Source: Pachyseris speciosa
Taxonomy: Eukaryota > Cnidaria > Anthozoa > Scleractinia > Pachyseridae
Direction: 5' to 3'
NCBI GenBank assembly: GCA_016490735.1
Contig: JAEMWC010000038.1
Location: forward strand, 894,501 to 958,500
DNA length: 64,000 nt
The translations under genes and the position numbers were made by a program. The notes under the pieces are model-generated. The model did not search any database. It saw nothing but the letters and a program-made list of their open reading frames with translations, and was not told the DNA's origin. Below are positions 9,634-21,948 of this stretch, piece after piece. The stretch's first letter is position 1; every line of letters begins with the position of its first letter.

Positions 9634-12600
9634 ATACATATTTAGCCAAGCCTAAAAGCGGAGCTCCAAAAGCATTATTTTTCTACTGGCATTTACATAT
9701 AGTCTGCTTGTCATATCACCCATCTGACCTCACTCAAGCTACAGACCCAATGCTGTAGAAAATAGTATGGAAAGGTGATCTGAGCCAGTGGCACAGTGGA
9801 TTTGGACCCCACGTGGATTTGCACCCTCCAGTCCAGATCTGCTTGTGGATCAGATTTGGACCCCCTAGTCCAGAACTGCTAGCAGATATGAATCCCCTTT
9901 TACGAATTTGGACCCCCACCCCTCCTAAAAACAAGCGTTCTATTGAGTAAGGTAATAAAAATTCCTTTCCAAACTGAGTTTGGAGATGTTAAAAAAGCAA
10001 AATAAAAATATTGAGGTAGATTTTTTTAAAATAATCTTTTTAATACCTTGCGTAAAAAAGAACCTGCAAAGCTAGTTTTCATCTATAAATTTTTAAAACA
10101 AAACATTTCTTAACATCTTAGAGCAATACCTAAGGACAGGTCTGTTTCCCCGTTCAACTGTAGGCAACTTAGTTACAAACTTAGCTACTTAGGTATGGTT
10201 TAGAGCCACTAGAAATTGGTGGAGAAGCATGGTGATTGCTCCTTGGAATCAGTATCACATCAGATATATAGTGATTCAGATCATCACTTCATAATGAATG
10301 CAATTTCAATTATCCACAGTCTCCCATGAGACAGTCAGAAATCGGAAATTGTGTATCCTCTGGATATATGTATGCCTCACAAAAATTATGAAAGAAAGAT
10401 ACATGGAAATCAATAAAAATATTTAGATGCCATGAATTAAGACCAAGATATTTATTTTGATCAATTACGTCTTGACCTTACTATCACAAAAAAAACTGCT
10501 TGCTAACATTAAGCTCATCACTCAATGCACCTACAGTGTTTTCAAAAAGAAATCCAGCTGCTCTTCTGGCCAGTTAAGTGCAAGACCAAACAACTTGATA
10601 ATAATATATTGGGCATTTGGTTGATACCACTATCAAGGTGATTCATCAAAGCAAAAGTGCTGGAAATCCGTTAGCCATCTTAACTTTATCTTAACATACT
10701 TCATCAAACATCAGAGATCCCATTAAACATTAATGCCAAATGTCATCCAAACATCCCACAAGATTGGTGTGACCAGCTACTAATAAAATTAATTGAAAGA
10801 CTGTATGCAGGAGGAGGAAGTCCAAGGGATGTGTACATTGATGAGAAAGAGCTTACTTTAAGTTTAATTTTAAGTTTTAAGTTTAATAATACTTTGTCAT
10901 GTGAATACAACTAAGTTGATACAAAACAAAAAAGTGCATGACTGGAGAATAATTGGGAGAAACTAAATTCCCATACAAAGAATATTATCTAATATTACAC
11001 ATTCTAAAAACTAAGAGGTGAAATTTAAACGTGGCCCAAAGCTAACCTAATCAAATTAAATCAAATACTTGTCTCTTACAAGTCACCCCTGATTTGAGAT
11101 TGAGACTAAAAATCATGAAGTAATCCAAAGCAAACCTAATTAAATTACATACTTGTCACTCACAAGCTACATCTGATTTAAAATTGACACTAATAATGTA
11201 ATAGATAGGACTTAAAACTGCTTAAAGAAGGTGCATGCATGATGTTCGATGGAACACCATTCCAGTCTGTTATGTAGCGATTAAAAAAAGAAAAGCTGAA
11301 GGCCATATATATATTTAACCATGCCAAGCCTAGAATCGGAGCTGCACACTCTCACCGAGCAACTTCGCAAGAGTTTATTTGGGCCAGTTTATTTGTGTCC
11401 AAAACAATTGAGCAGCAGCAGGGAAAACGAAGAGTTTTCGATAGTAAACGTTTGCAAAAAAGAAAAAAAAAAGACGGACATTCTTGAGTCTAACTACTTT
11501 GAGATGAAAGCGTAAAGGGATTCAAAGCGGATCAAAAACAAAACAAAACAAAACAAAAACACTGCAAGCGAACAAAGTACGATGCCGGCGAGTGTTTGCT
11601 CGAAGAAGGAGAAGGTGGAGAAATTAAACAAGACTAGCTAGTAATTAAAATAGCTTGTAATGATAAAGCTAGGAAAATCGGTATTTATTTTGACATAAAT
11701 GCCCCTAGAAAAAAAAATAAAGGGTACAAACTCTTCGTTTACAGCAGTCAACAGGAATTGACCGCGGTTCAGAAACAATATAACAACAAACATTAAACTT
11801 ATTACAAGAAAACAAAGCACAATATGAATAATATTTCTTCGAAGATTCTTGGAGAAGGTGCAGAAATTGGACAGGTAACAAAACTATCTTGTAAAGCTAG
11901 AAAATTTCCTTAGCAGATTTGACATAAATGTCCGTAGAAAAGACAAAAAAGAGGTCCGTACCTGATCGTTTAGAGCAGTCAACAGGAATCACTGAGACAG
12001 CAATCACTCGGAATGCGACAGAGCTGAATAATAGAACCATTTCCCACAAAATCTTTCCTTGGCTTACACAAAACACTTAAGTGCTTTGATGGTTTTACTG
12101 TTACTTCCCATGTCTTCCGAAGAACCTTCTTCAATTAATGATTCTCAGTGGCAAAACATCATCCAGATAACGAAGAAAGCGCTTGCCAAACCAAACGAGC
12201 ATTTCTCTCGCAGACCCGTCCACTTTAAAATTTATCAAAACCAGCCAGCCAGTCAACCCATTTCGCTGTTTTTAACATCCAAACGCTGATTCTTACCGGT
12301 TCAAACAAACGACATGTTTAAAGACGGCGAAACTTAATTGTTGTTTACAGGCTGCTTTCGACGAAGATCTCTTAAAGACTTGACGAAGTGAAGCGCGCTG
12401 GGTTTTGACTGTTTTGGCAGCATTTTGACAACTTAATGTCAGATTTTGAGAAGTGCACATGCACATGCATTTGATGGGATTTTTTATTTTTACTCGAGCT
12501 CGAGTCTCCCCCTTTAATGCTTAATTTTACGAGGACTCATTGCGATTACGTGTTGATAAGATAAGGGCAAAAGTTTCTTAACGCTACTGTGAGGAACCAA

Positions 12601-13544
12601 GGTCGAAAAACAGTCAGCCAAGCCGAGTAAAAACACTCGTTCGCTTGCAAAGAAAACAACGTAACAAAACAAACAAACAATTCAACTACTTCTTTGCGTC
12701 CAAAACGAGTACAGATGATTGTTATTTATATCCATTCGAGAGAAAAATACAAGTTTCATTCCTGAACAAAAGTAACAACGATTAAACCAAATGTTAAGCT
12801 TCTATTTATTTAATTTACCTCAATGTCCTGTGTTGTAGAGGTTTCTACCACTTGAAAATACGTAAGCTTCAGTAAAGTAAAAACAAGCATCCGCAAAAAT
12901 AGCAAACGGTTTGTCCAGAGAAAGAGCTTCTTCCACAGAGTTTGAGCTACTCATTCCTCCCATTAATACCGGTGAACTGTTAAGTGACTTTTTCTTGGTG
13001 AGATGCAAGATGCCGCGGTGAAGTGAAAGCCCTTGAAGCGTTGAATTATACTGTTTTCAACCGCACAATCCTGAGAAAAATCTTCCGTCCTTCCTTTCAT
13101 CACTTGAAAATTCACCTTCCGGAGTATCTTTAGACAAGTTCTTGATCTTTATGCTTTTTACGCGAAAGACAAACTTCGATCGAAGAAGATGAAGTTGTTT
13201 TGCTCAAAATAAAGAAACCAACTGAATGTGAAATTACCAGCCGCAGAAAGCGCGCGAAAAATTTTAACGGCCTCGATTTGGTTTGGGTGTCCAACACTTG
13301 GCTTGAGCCTGCGATCCAATCGAAAGCAAGTACCTGGTCAGCGGTCAACTTCAAAAAAACAGCTGACCTCGATGAGGTCTTAACTTGAGCCCGCAATATG
13401 GTCACGTGACACTGGTCAGCGGATACCTTGTTTTGACAGGTGTCAATTGGCTATAAGATGGATGTCCAGTATCAAAGATGTACGCTGTAAAGTAGCTGGT
13501 CAGCTGGGCCAGGTGGAGTATGGCCGCCATGTTGGATTATTATG

Positions 13545-13558
<14 letters not shown>
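9634..13558 (+). repeat. Foldback-like repeat family, copy B = left arm of 8.65-kb palindrome
   Basis: Two modules. The outer (9634 to about 11302) starts with TTTAGCCAAGCCTAAAAGCG. The inner (about 11303-13558) starts with a related motif (GCCAAGCCTAGAATCGGAGC) and ends at CCGCCATGTTGGATTATTAT. The whole arm recurs in reverse at 13715-18288. The inner module contains two related subrepeats about 0.2 kb long. This copy lacks the TA-flanked MITE present in copies A, C and D. No convincing protein; the ORF conserved in copies C and D is broken here. Confidence 0.8.
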
Positions 13559-13575
<17 letters not shown>

Positions 13576-13714
13576 GACTCCGTCGTCGTCGTCGTCGTGC
13601 GTACGCGCCCACGAGCAATACCGCTAGCCATTTTTATCATGAGAAAAGCAGTTGACGGGTTTCTATAGGTATGGTGCTCCGCTTGACGGCCCTTCGGGCC
13701 GTCGGAGCTCCGCT
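13559..13714 (+). repeat. About 150-bp GC-rich repeat, copy 2, at the exact centre of the palindrome
   Basis: TTATTGGGCGACTCCGTCGT, a (GTC)n run, GCGTACGCGCCCACGAGCA, then an internal inverted repeat GACGGCCCTTCGGGCCGTC and end CGGAGCTCCGCTAATAATAA. No A/B box is clear, so I do not call it a SINE. It separates the two arms where their sequences (GATTATTAT / ATAATAATC) would otherwise meet. Confidence 0.75.
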
Positions 13715-15233
13715 AATAATAATCATAACAATCCAACATGGCGAACATACTCCACCTGGCCCAGCTGACCAGCAACTTTACAGCGTACGTCTTTGATACT
13801 GGACATCCATTTTATAGCCAATTGACACCTGTCAAAACAAGGTATCCGCTGACCAGTGTCACGTGACCATATCGCGGGCTCAAGTTGAGACCTCATCGAG
13901 GTCAGCTGTTTTTTTGAAGTTGACCGCTGACCAGGTACTTGCTTTCGATTTGATCGCAGGCTCTAGCCAGGTGTGGGACACCCAAACCAAATCAAGGCTT
14001 AATTTTTCGCGCGCTTTCTGCGGCTCGTAATTTCACATTCACTTGGTTTCTTCATTTTGAGCTAAACAACTTCATCTTCGATCGAAGTTTGTGTTTAAAT
14101 TCGCGTAAAAAGCATAAAAATCAAGAACTTGTCAAAAGATACTCCGGAACGTGAATTTTCAAGTGATGAAGGGAAGAGCGATTTTTCTCAAGAAAAGCTT
14201 CAAACTTGGATCGATTGTGCGGTTGAAAACAGTATAATTGAACGCTTCAAGGGCTTTCACTTTACCGCGGCATCTTGCATCTCACTAAGAAAGGTCACTT
14301 AACAGTTCACCTGTGTTAATGGGAGGAACGAGTTGCTCAAACTCTGTGGAAAAAGCTCTTTCTTTGGACAAACCGTTTGCTATTTTTGCGGATGCTTGTT
14401 TTTACTTTACTGAAGCTTACGTATTTTCAAGTGGTAGAAACCTCTACAACACAGCGCAGGACAGTGAGGTAAATTAAATAAATAGAAGCTTAACATTTGG
14501 TTTAATCGTTGTTACTTTTGTTCAGGGATGAAACTTGTATTTTTCTCTCGAATGGATGTAAATAACAATCATCTGTACTCGTTTTGAACGCAAAGAAGTA
14601 GTTGAATTGTTATGTTTTTTTTTTGTTACGTTGTTTTCTTTGCAAGCTAACGAGTGGTTTTACTCGGCTTGGCTGACTGTTTTTCGACCTTGGTACCTCA
14701 ACAGCGTTAAGAAACTTTTGCCCTTATCTTAATAACACATAATCACATTGAGTACTCGTAAAATTAAGCATTAAAACTCGAGTAAGAAAAAGCCGATCAA
14801 ATGCATGTGCATGTGCACGTCTCAAAATCTGACATAAAGTTTTCAAAATTTGAAAAACGTTTTAGAGATCTTGGTCGAAAGCGGCCTGTAAACAACAATA
14901 TTAAGTTTCGCCGTCTTTAAACATGTCGTCTTAATTTGTTTGAAACGGTAAGAATCAGCGTTTGGATGTTAAAAACACGGTTGACAGCTGGGCTGGCTTT
15001 GATAAATTTTATATTGGACGGGTCTGCGAGAGAAATGCTGGTGTGGTTTGGCAAGCGGTTTCTTCGTTAACTGGATGACGCTTTGCTACTGAGAATCATT
15101 AATTGAAGAAGGTTCTTCGGAAGACATGGTAATTACCAGTAAAACTATTAAAGCTCTTTAGCGTTTTGTGTCAGCCAAGGAAAGATTTTGTGGGAAATGG
15201 CGCTATTATTCAGCTCTGTCGCGTTGCGAGTGA

Positions 15234-15677
15234 TTGCTGCCTCAGCGATTCCTCTTGACTGCTCTAAACGATCAGGTGTGGACCTCTTTTTTGTCTTTTC
15301 TACGGACATTTATGTCAAAATTGCTAAGCAATTTTTGTTACTTGTCTAATTTCTCCACCTTCTCCAAGAATCTTCGAAGAAATGTTATTCGTATTCTGCT
15401 TTGTTTTCTTGTAATACTCGTGTTTGTTGTTCTGTTGTTTCTGAACCGCGGTCAATTTCTGTTGACTACTCTTAACGATCAGTTTTTACCCTTTACTGTC
15501 TTTTCTACGGGCATTAATGTCAAAATAAATACCGATTTTTCTAGACTAATCAGTACAAGCTATTATTATTATTACAAGCTAGTCTTGTTTAATTTCTCCA
15601 CCTTCTCCTTCTTTCAGCATAACACTCGCATCGTACTTTGTTCGCTTGTAGTGTTTGTTTCTTTTAATCCGCTTTGA
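15234..15677 (+). other. ORF conserved in two foldback copies (147 codons), coding status doubtful
   Basis: Frame of 147 codons, nearly identical to the minus-strand 146-codon ORF in copy D (53721-54161). It is hydrophobic and made of two related halves (FLLTALNDQVWTSF... and FLLTTLNDQFLPFT...), with FSTFSKNLRRN/FSTFSFFQHNT and RILLCFLVILVFV/RIVLCSLVVFVSF matching as well. The halves mirror the tandem DNA subrepeats of the inner module. The counterpart in copy B is shortened. The simplest reading is non-coding subterminal repeats of a foldback element; a small membrane protein is possible but unsupported. Confidence 0.4.
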
Positions 15678-16212
15678 ATTCCGTTACGCTTTCATCTGAA
15701 AGTAGTTAGGACTCACGAATGTCTGTATTTTTTTTCCAAACGTTTGCTATCGAAAACTCTTCGTTTTCCCTGCTGCTGCTCAATTGTTTTGGACACAAAT
15801 TAAACTGGCCCAAATAAAGCCATGCGAAGTTGCTCGGTGAGAGTGTGCAACTCCGATTCTAGGCTTGGCCTGGCTTAATATATATATGGCCTTCAGCTTT
15901 TCTTTTTATAATCGCTACATACCAGACTGGAATGGTGTTCCATCGAACATCATGCATGCACCTTCTTTAAGCAGTTTTAAGTCCTATCTATTGCATTATT
16001 TGTGTCAATTTTAAATCAGATGTAGCTTGTGAGTGACAAGTATGTAATTTAATTAGGTTAGCGTTGGATTGTATTTCAATTTTACTTCTTTATTTTTAGT
16101 GTCAATCTCAAAGCAGGGGTGACTTGTAAGAGACAAGTATTTGATTTAATTTGATTAGGTTAGCTTTGGGCCACGTTTAAATTTCACCTCTTAGTTTTTA
16201 GAATGTGTAGTA

Positions 16213-16643
16213 CAGTAATAGCCCACGTATAAGAACCAGAATTTTCTAATTTAGCCTAAATAGATTCTTATATAAATGGTACTGAAAGCAAATTTAGGCT
16301 GCCAAGGTTCTTAAAATAGTTTCTTAAATTTTCATATGAATTTTATCTGAATATACTATATATATGATAAATATCATCTCATAATACAGTATAAATCATT
16401 TATTTGTACCACAGAGAAATGCCTATAGCTAGTTCACTGCAGGTACAGTATATGTCCTTAACAAAACATAACAAAGAAACTCATTCAGCAGTTTCTACCT
16501 TTACACTTTTACAGCAACCCCACTGATAAGAATCTAACTTAAAATTTTAGCCTTAATAGCTTCTTATGTGGAGGGGGCTTAAAATGAAAATTTTAGCTTA
16601 ACAGGTTCTTAAAACCCAGGTTCTTATACGTGGGCTATTACTG
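16213..16643. mobile_element. TA-flanked MITE in copy C
   Basis: Same family as 7928-8344: CAGTAATAGCCCACGTATAA at both ends, TA at 16211-16212 and 16644-16645, in the position homologous to the empty site in copy B. Confidence 0.8.
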
Positions 16644-16906
16644 TATTAGATAATATTCTTTGTATGGGAATTTACTTCCTCCCAATTATTCTCCAGTCAT
16701 GCACTTTTTTTTGTATCAACTTAGATGTATTCGCATGACAAAGGATTACTAAATTTAAAGTAAGCTTTTTCTCATTAATGTCTCATTAATGTCTCATTCT
16801 CATTAATCCTTTGGACTTCCTTCTCCTGCATGCAGTCTTTCAATTAATTTTATTCATAGCTGGTCACACCAATCTTGTGGTATGTTTGGATGACATTTGG
16901 CACTAA

Positions 16907-17330
16907 TGTGTAATGGGATTTTTGATGTTTGATGAAGTATGTTGTGCAATTTCAAATGTACATGGAGAAATGTGAGACTAGTCCTTACCCTTCTTGCAAA
17001 ATAGAAAATCAAGTTAAGATTGCTAAGACGGATTTCCAGCACTTTTGCTTTGGTGAATCATTACCTTAAATCCTCATACTACATTGTTAATTACCTTGAT
17101 AGTGATATCAACCAAATATGTGTAATGGGATTTTTGATGTTTGATGAAGTATGTTGTGCAATTTCAAATGTACATGGAGAAATGTGAGACTAGTCCTTAC
17201 CCTTCTTGCAAAATAGAAAATCAAGTTAAGATTGCTAACACGGATTTCCAGCACTTTTGCTTTGGTGAATCATTACCTTAAATCCTCATACTACATTGTT
17301 AATTACCTTGATAGTGATATCAACCAAATG
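16907..17330. repeat. 212-bp tandem duplication inside copy C
   Basis: The segment starting TGTGTAATGGGATTTTTGAT at 16907 recurs at 17119 and both copies end at GATAGTGATATCAACCAAAT. Only copy C has two; A, B and D have one. The two copies differ at few positions, so the duplication is recent. Confidence 0.75.
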
Positions 17331-18288
17331 CCCAATATTTTATTATCAAGTTGCTTAGTCTTGCACTTGGCTGGCCAGAAATGCAGCTGGATTTCTTTTT
17401 GAAAACACTGTAGGTGCATTGATTAATGAGCTTAATGTCAGCAAGCAGTTTTTGCGATAGTAAGGTCAAGAAGTAACTGATCAAAAGAAATATCTTGGCC
17501 TTAATGCATATCATCTAAATATTTTTATTGATTTCCATGTATCTTTCTTTCATAAATTTTTTTCATGCATACATATATCCAGAGGATACACAATTTCTGA
17601 TTTCCAACTGTCTCATGGGAGGCTTTGGATAACTGAAATTGCATTCATTATGAAGTGATGATCTGAATCACTATATGTCTGATGTCGGATACTGATTCAA
17701 AATAGCATTCACCAGGCTTCTCCACCAATTTCTAGTGGCTCTAAACCATAACTAAGTAGCCTACAGTTAAACGGGGAAACAGACCTGTCCTTAGGTATTG
17801 CTCTAAGATGTTAAGAAATGTTTTGTTTTAAAAATTTATAGATGCAAACTAGCGTTGCAGGTTCTTTTTTACACAAAGTATTAAAGATTTTTTTTTAAAC
17901 CTACCTCAATATACTTTTTTTGCTTTTTAACATCTCCAAAGTCAATTTGCAAAGGAATTTTTATTACCTTACTGAATAGAATGCTTGTTTTTAGGAGGGG
18001 TGGGGGTCCAAATCCGTAAAAGGGGGTTCATATCTGCTAGCAGTTCTGGACTAGGGGGTCCAAATCTGATCCACAAGCAGATCTGGACTGGAGGGTGCAA
18101 ATCTGCGGGGGGTCCAAATCCACTGTGACACTGGCTCAGATCACCTTTCCATACTATTTTTTACAGCCTTGGGTCTATAGCTTGAGTGAGGTCAGATGGG
18201 TGATATAACCAGCACACTATAGGTAAATGCCAGTAGAAAAAGAATGCTTTTGGAGCTCCGCTTTTAGGCTTGGCTAAATATATATATT

Positions 18289-19287
18289 AGGGTTTTCTTT
18301 GTTTAGTGACCAAAAGGGAATACATGTATTGTGATCTGCAAGTTGGACAAGTTCTAGTTTGTTCTTAGGGATAAAATATTGGGAACTGTTTTTAAATTAG
18401 GTCCTGGATTTTTCTTTGCAATAGACAAAAATATAATTACTGTCATTTATAATTCTCTGTTGTGGAGACTCAACAGCATGCAACAGCTATTAAGAGGTTT
18501 AAGTAGATTGTATAGAATAGTCTATAACATTTGTTGGTCATTTAATAATTACTGTAGTATCTTTAGGCTCTATATTTAACAATAATAATTATCACTAGAA
18601 TAATGCTATTCAAAAGTGAAAACAGGATACCCGATTGTAGCATCATCATTCTACTGTTTTGTGGCTTAATTGAAGCTACAGCACATTGTCTACTCAGTAC
18701 GTTTATCAATGAGACTTACTGGCACTTACAGTGTCAATGATACTTCTGAAATTGTCAGTGGAAGTTCATTCAATGATGCTTTTGAACTTGTAAGAAATTA
18801 TTGCATTGTTGCAGGTAGTTTCATTTACATGTTTAGCTTACCAATACCGATTGCAAGGCATACAACTTTACATTATTAGCCATGTCTCACTGTGTCAACT
18901 TAAGCATGATGGTGTCACATTTGCACACTACAGTGTGTACAGTCATGTATGTTTTTGTTTTAGACTTTGTGGGTTTGAAGATAACTGTTTACAGTGCACC
19001 TGAATCATGATTTATCAGATCATGACTGGTCAAATACATGTAGTTAGACTAATTTTCCCTAATACATGTATTTATGACAGGCATCTTGTCCATAATCAGT
19101 TCGAGTTGAAATGGAAATTTTGTTAGGCTGGCCGGAACCTTCAAAGTCGATCATCAACTGTACTCTACTGAAGAACACTAAACAGACTTTTGATTGAGAT
19201 GAAAACGCAATGTAGAACTTTTAAAGAATATGCTACATGTGAATTTATGTGCATGTATTAACAGCTAGCATAATTACTACTTGCTGG
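18289..19287. other. Non-coding stretch
   Basis: AT-rich; ORFs at 18379-18579, 18670-18879 and 18806-19003 have no recognisable features. Confidence 0.5.
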
Positions 19288-19500
19288 GGAGCAGGGAACT
19301 GGCATAATGGTGAGAGCACTCACCTCCCACCAATTATGTGGCTCGGGTAAGAATCCTGCATGAGCTGGTTGTGCGACCCTGCTCAATGAATTTTCTCCAG
19401 GTACACACAGCTTATTTGAACTGGCTGTAGGCTGTGCTCCAAAAGCCTTGTATATGCTTTCAGTTCGACCTTGTTTTTTTTTTTTTTGTACTTTGCAAGG
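19288..19500 (+). repeat. Diverged tRNA-derived SINE-like repeat
   Basis: GGCATAATGGTGAGAGCACT resembles a pol III A box, and CTCGGGTAAGAATCCTGC resembles a decayed B box about 50 bp on, with the TCACCTCCCACCAAT anticodon region and TTTTCTCCAGGTAC tail style common in invertebrate SINEs (family memory). It ends near a T-rich run (19482-19497). A (GTT)n run follows at 19523-19542. Confidence 0.45.
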
Positions 19501-20271
19501 ACAAGTAGCAGGACAGTTTAATTGTTGTTGTTGTTGTTGTTGTTTAATTATTATTATTTTTTTGAATTTTACATGTTGGCTTGGTTGTAATTGCTGTTGA
19601 CTGCCATTTTTGTTCCAAGTAACTGATGTCGTGTCTCCATCCATAAAGATCAACAGCAGTCTAAGATTCAACATTTATGAACTTGCATGGACTCAGTGAT
19701 AACATTTTGTGTTGAAAAAGTTGTAAACAATAAATATTTTATTACTGTGGATCAAATTACTAGTCACCAGGAGACAAAAAAACACAATCATCTTTCATTC
19801 AACATTTTCATTAAAATTCTACTTTAAAGACTGCTAAACTGGTGCTACTGAATTGTATATTTTGGAAAAAAAAGAATAAGATCGAGCGCTTCTATCTGAC
19901 AGTTCACGTTTTTACAGTATATATGGAGTAGTTAATACAAGTACCATGACTTGTATTTTGGCCAATGTGATAAGTAGCTTAAACACATCTACCAAATCAG
20001 TAACAAAACTACAAGGATGACAATTGAGTTGAGAGTTGACTTGAAGTTTATTTATCACCCATTTTGTTTTTATTTCCTCTGAAAAAAAAATTAAATTATA
20101 TATTTATTACTTTCAATTTTTTTGCTTGTAGCAGTTGCCCTTTCAGAGAATGAGAATGTTCAAATAACACTTTTTCTTTGTATGCTCCTTTGTGTGGGAG
20201 TTTGAATCATTTTTTTTTTGTTCGCAAAGCATTCACTTGATAAACTATTTTACTACAGGGTTGAAATTTTG
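19501..20271. other. Non-coding stretch with microsatellite
   Basis: (TTG)n at 19523-19542; otherwise AT-rich sequence with nothing I can support. Confidence 0.5.
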
Positions 20272-20599
20272 CAGGGTTGATGCGCTACCAGAACTACACA
20301 TTATGATAGTGGTTATGATGTCACCATAGCAACATACTTGTTACCAGACCTCTGCCTTCCCAAATGACAAATGCCTTATTTACTGCTCCAGAGTTTAACT
20401 TACTTTCTTATACTTGTGCTGTGTAATGTTCATATTTGCTCACACTCACTGAATGAACATCAAGAGCAAATAGCAATTCTTGGGAAGGGAAACTCTGATT
20501 TTATCGTTTGGAAAGGTAGAGGTCTGGTAACGAGTATGTTGCTATGGTGACATCATCACCACTATCACAATGTGTAGTTCTGGTAGCACATCAACCCTG
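20272..20599. mobile_element. MITE with long terminal inverted repeats
   Basis: Left CAGGGTTGATGCGCTACCAG and right (reversed) CAGGGTTGATGTGCTACCAG; the match continues inward through ATGTCACCATAGCAACATAC and ACCAGACCTCT with few mismatches, about 80 bp in all. No clear target duplication. Non-coding interior. Confidence 0.7.
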
Positions 20600-21483
20600 T
20601 AGACTTAGTATTTGCAGAGATATTCCATATTTTGTGATTATACTCCATTTTGTGTCCACCTTGTGACGTCACAAGTCCTCTAATTTGCATAAATCAAAAT
20701 CTTGAATCAAACTCGACAGCCAAGAGTGCTATCACAATAAACTAAACGCCGTTCTTCATCATTTTGAAAGTTCTTTCGAACAAGCTAATGAAAAATTTCG
20801 CTTCATATGCACTTTAAGTTGAGTTTTCATGATATGCCTATTTTCTGGTTTATAAATTGAGAAGTAGCGAAACAACAGTAATGGCCATTCAAATAAAACA
20901 TGTATACTGTTAGTGAAACTGATGTGATGCATTCTGCTTTATCAGTCAATAAAGTAGATGTAGATGTGCACCACTTTGTGTTTGTTTTGAATGTGTAACC
21001 AGGCATCACTATTGCATTGTTCTAAACGTACAGAATTATTCAGACGAAACAAAAAAACTACGACCTTCGGGAGAAACAAAAACTGCTATCAGCCATCGCT
21101 GTTAACTCCTTTCTCCACTCACTAAAATACAAAATTGGACAAAGGTTAATTTTTTGAGAGAATTGTCTTTAATTATTACATACATCAATTTACAAAAATA
21201 AATACATAAATCAAGAAATAACATATATACTTAGATATACTTGAAAAACTTACACACGCACACTTGACACACTCGTACGCACACACACACACATCCACTC
21301 AAGCATACGATCTTCAAATACCACGCCTACGGTTCCAGCCCACACCAAGCAATAAGACAAAGAGTTTCGTTTAGAGGTTATAATGTGAGAGGAAAAGGGG
21401 GAAGTCTTCTATCCTTGGGAGAGAGAAGCGTGTTTTGGAAAACCCCGCTAGATTTGGGCGGCATCATGTATGCATACATAGCG
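20600..21483. other. Non-coding stretch with CA-rich run
   Basis: (CA)-rich stretch at about 21253-21295. No gene supported. CTTGTGACGTCACAAG near 20661 is a short palindrome around a TGACGTCA site; too little to call regulatory. Confidence 0.4.
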
Positions 21484-21632
21484 ATTACTTCATGGTTGGT
21501 GAGTGCGGACGATTTTTATTCACGAGTTGTGAAGAATCGAAAACGAACGAGTGAGCGCAGCGAACGAGTGAGTTTGCGATTCTTCACAACGAGTGAATAA
21601 AAATCGTACAAGCGAACCAACCATGAGGTAAT
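21484..21632. mobile_element. 150-bp hairpin repeat downstream of the Crypton-like gene
   Basis: Arms CGATTTTTATTCAC...GTTGTGAAGAATCG (21510-21539) and its reverse complement (21577-21606) match at all but three central bases; the pairing continues outward through CATGGTTGG/CCAACCATG. The loop has GAACGAGTGAGCGCAGCGAA. Could be a MITE or a terminal structure of the neighbouring recombinase element. Confidence 0.6.
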
Positions 21633-21948
21633 TTGTTTATTATATATGTACTGAGATATTACAAAATAATGTTAACAACTATCAATTGCGCGGTGAAATC
21701 AACAAAGACCACAACGAGTTGCGAATGATTTTATTCGAGCAAACTGAACGTACAAAACTTCCTACAACATTAAAGTTATTCAAAGACTCTGAAGAAAGTG
21801 GAACAAAGTCTACTTTTAAACGATTCTTTAACTTTAAATAACAATGAAAATTTTCAGCTTTAAATATCGCCGTTCAAAACCGTAACTAAGATATAAAATT
21901 TGAAAAAGTTGACTGTTTTGTAAATCTAATTATAGTAATGCATGCATT

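Larger units (their letters stand above)
13715..18288 (-). repeat. Foldback-like repeat family, copy C = right arm of palindrome
   Basis: Reverse complement of copy B: inner module about 13715-15888, outer about 15889-18288, ending CGCTTTTAGGCTTGGCTAAA. It differs from copy B by the MITE at 16213-16643 and a 212-bp tandem duplication at about 16907-17330, and it carries the 147-codon ORF 15234-15677. It resembles copy D more than copy B (shared ATGAGACATTAATGAGACAT stretch in reverse), so the two arms are not simply a recent inverted copy of each other. Confidence 0.8.

Noticed and set aside
9734..9934. Recurring 62-66-codon ORFs in foldback copies (7537, 9734, 16854, 17320, 51427, 52095, 52355)
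   Set aside because: Shared only because the DNA is repeated; short, without domains, and disrupted in other copies.
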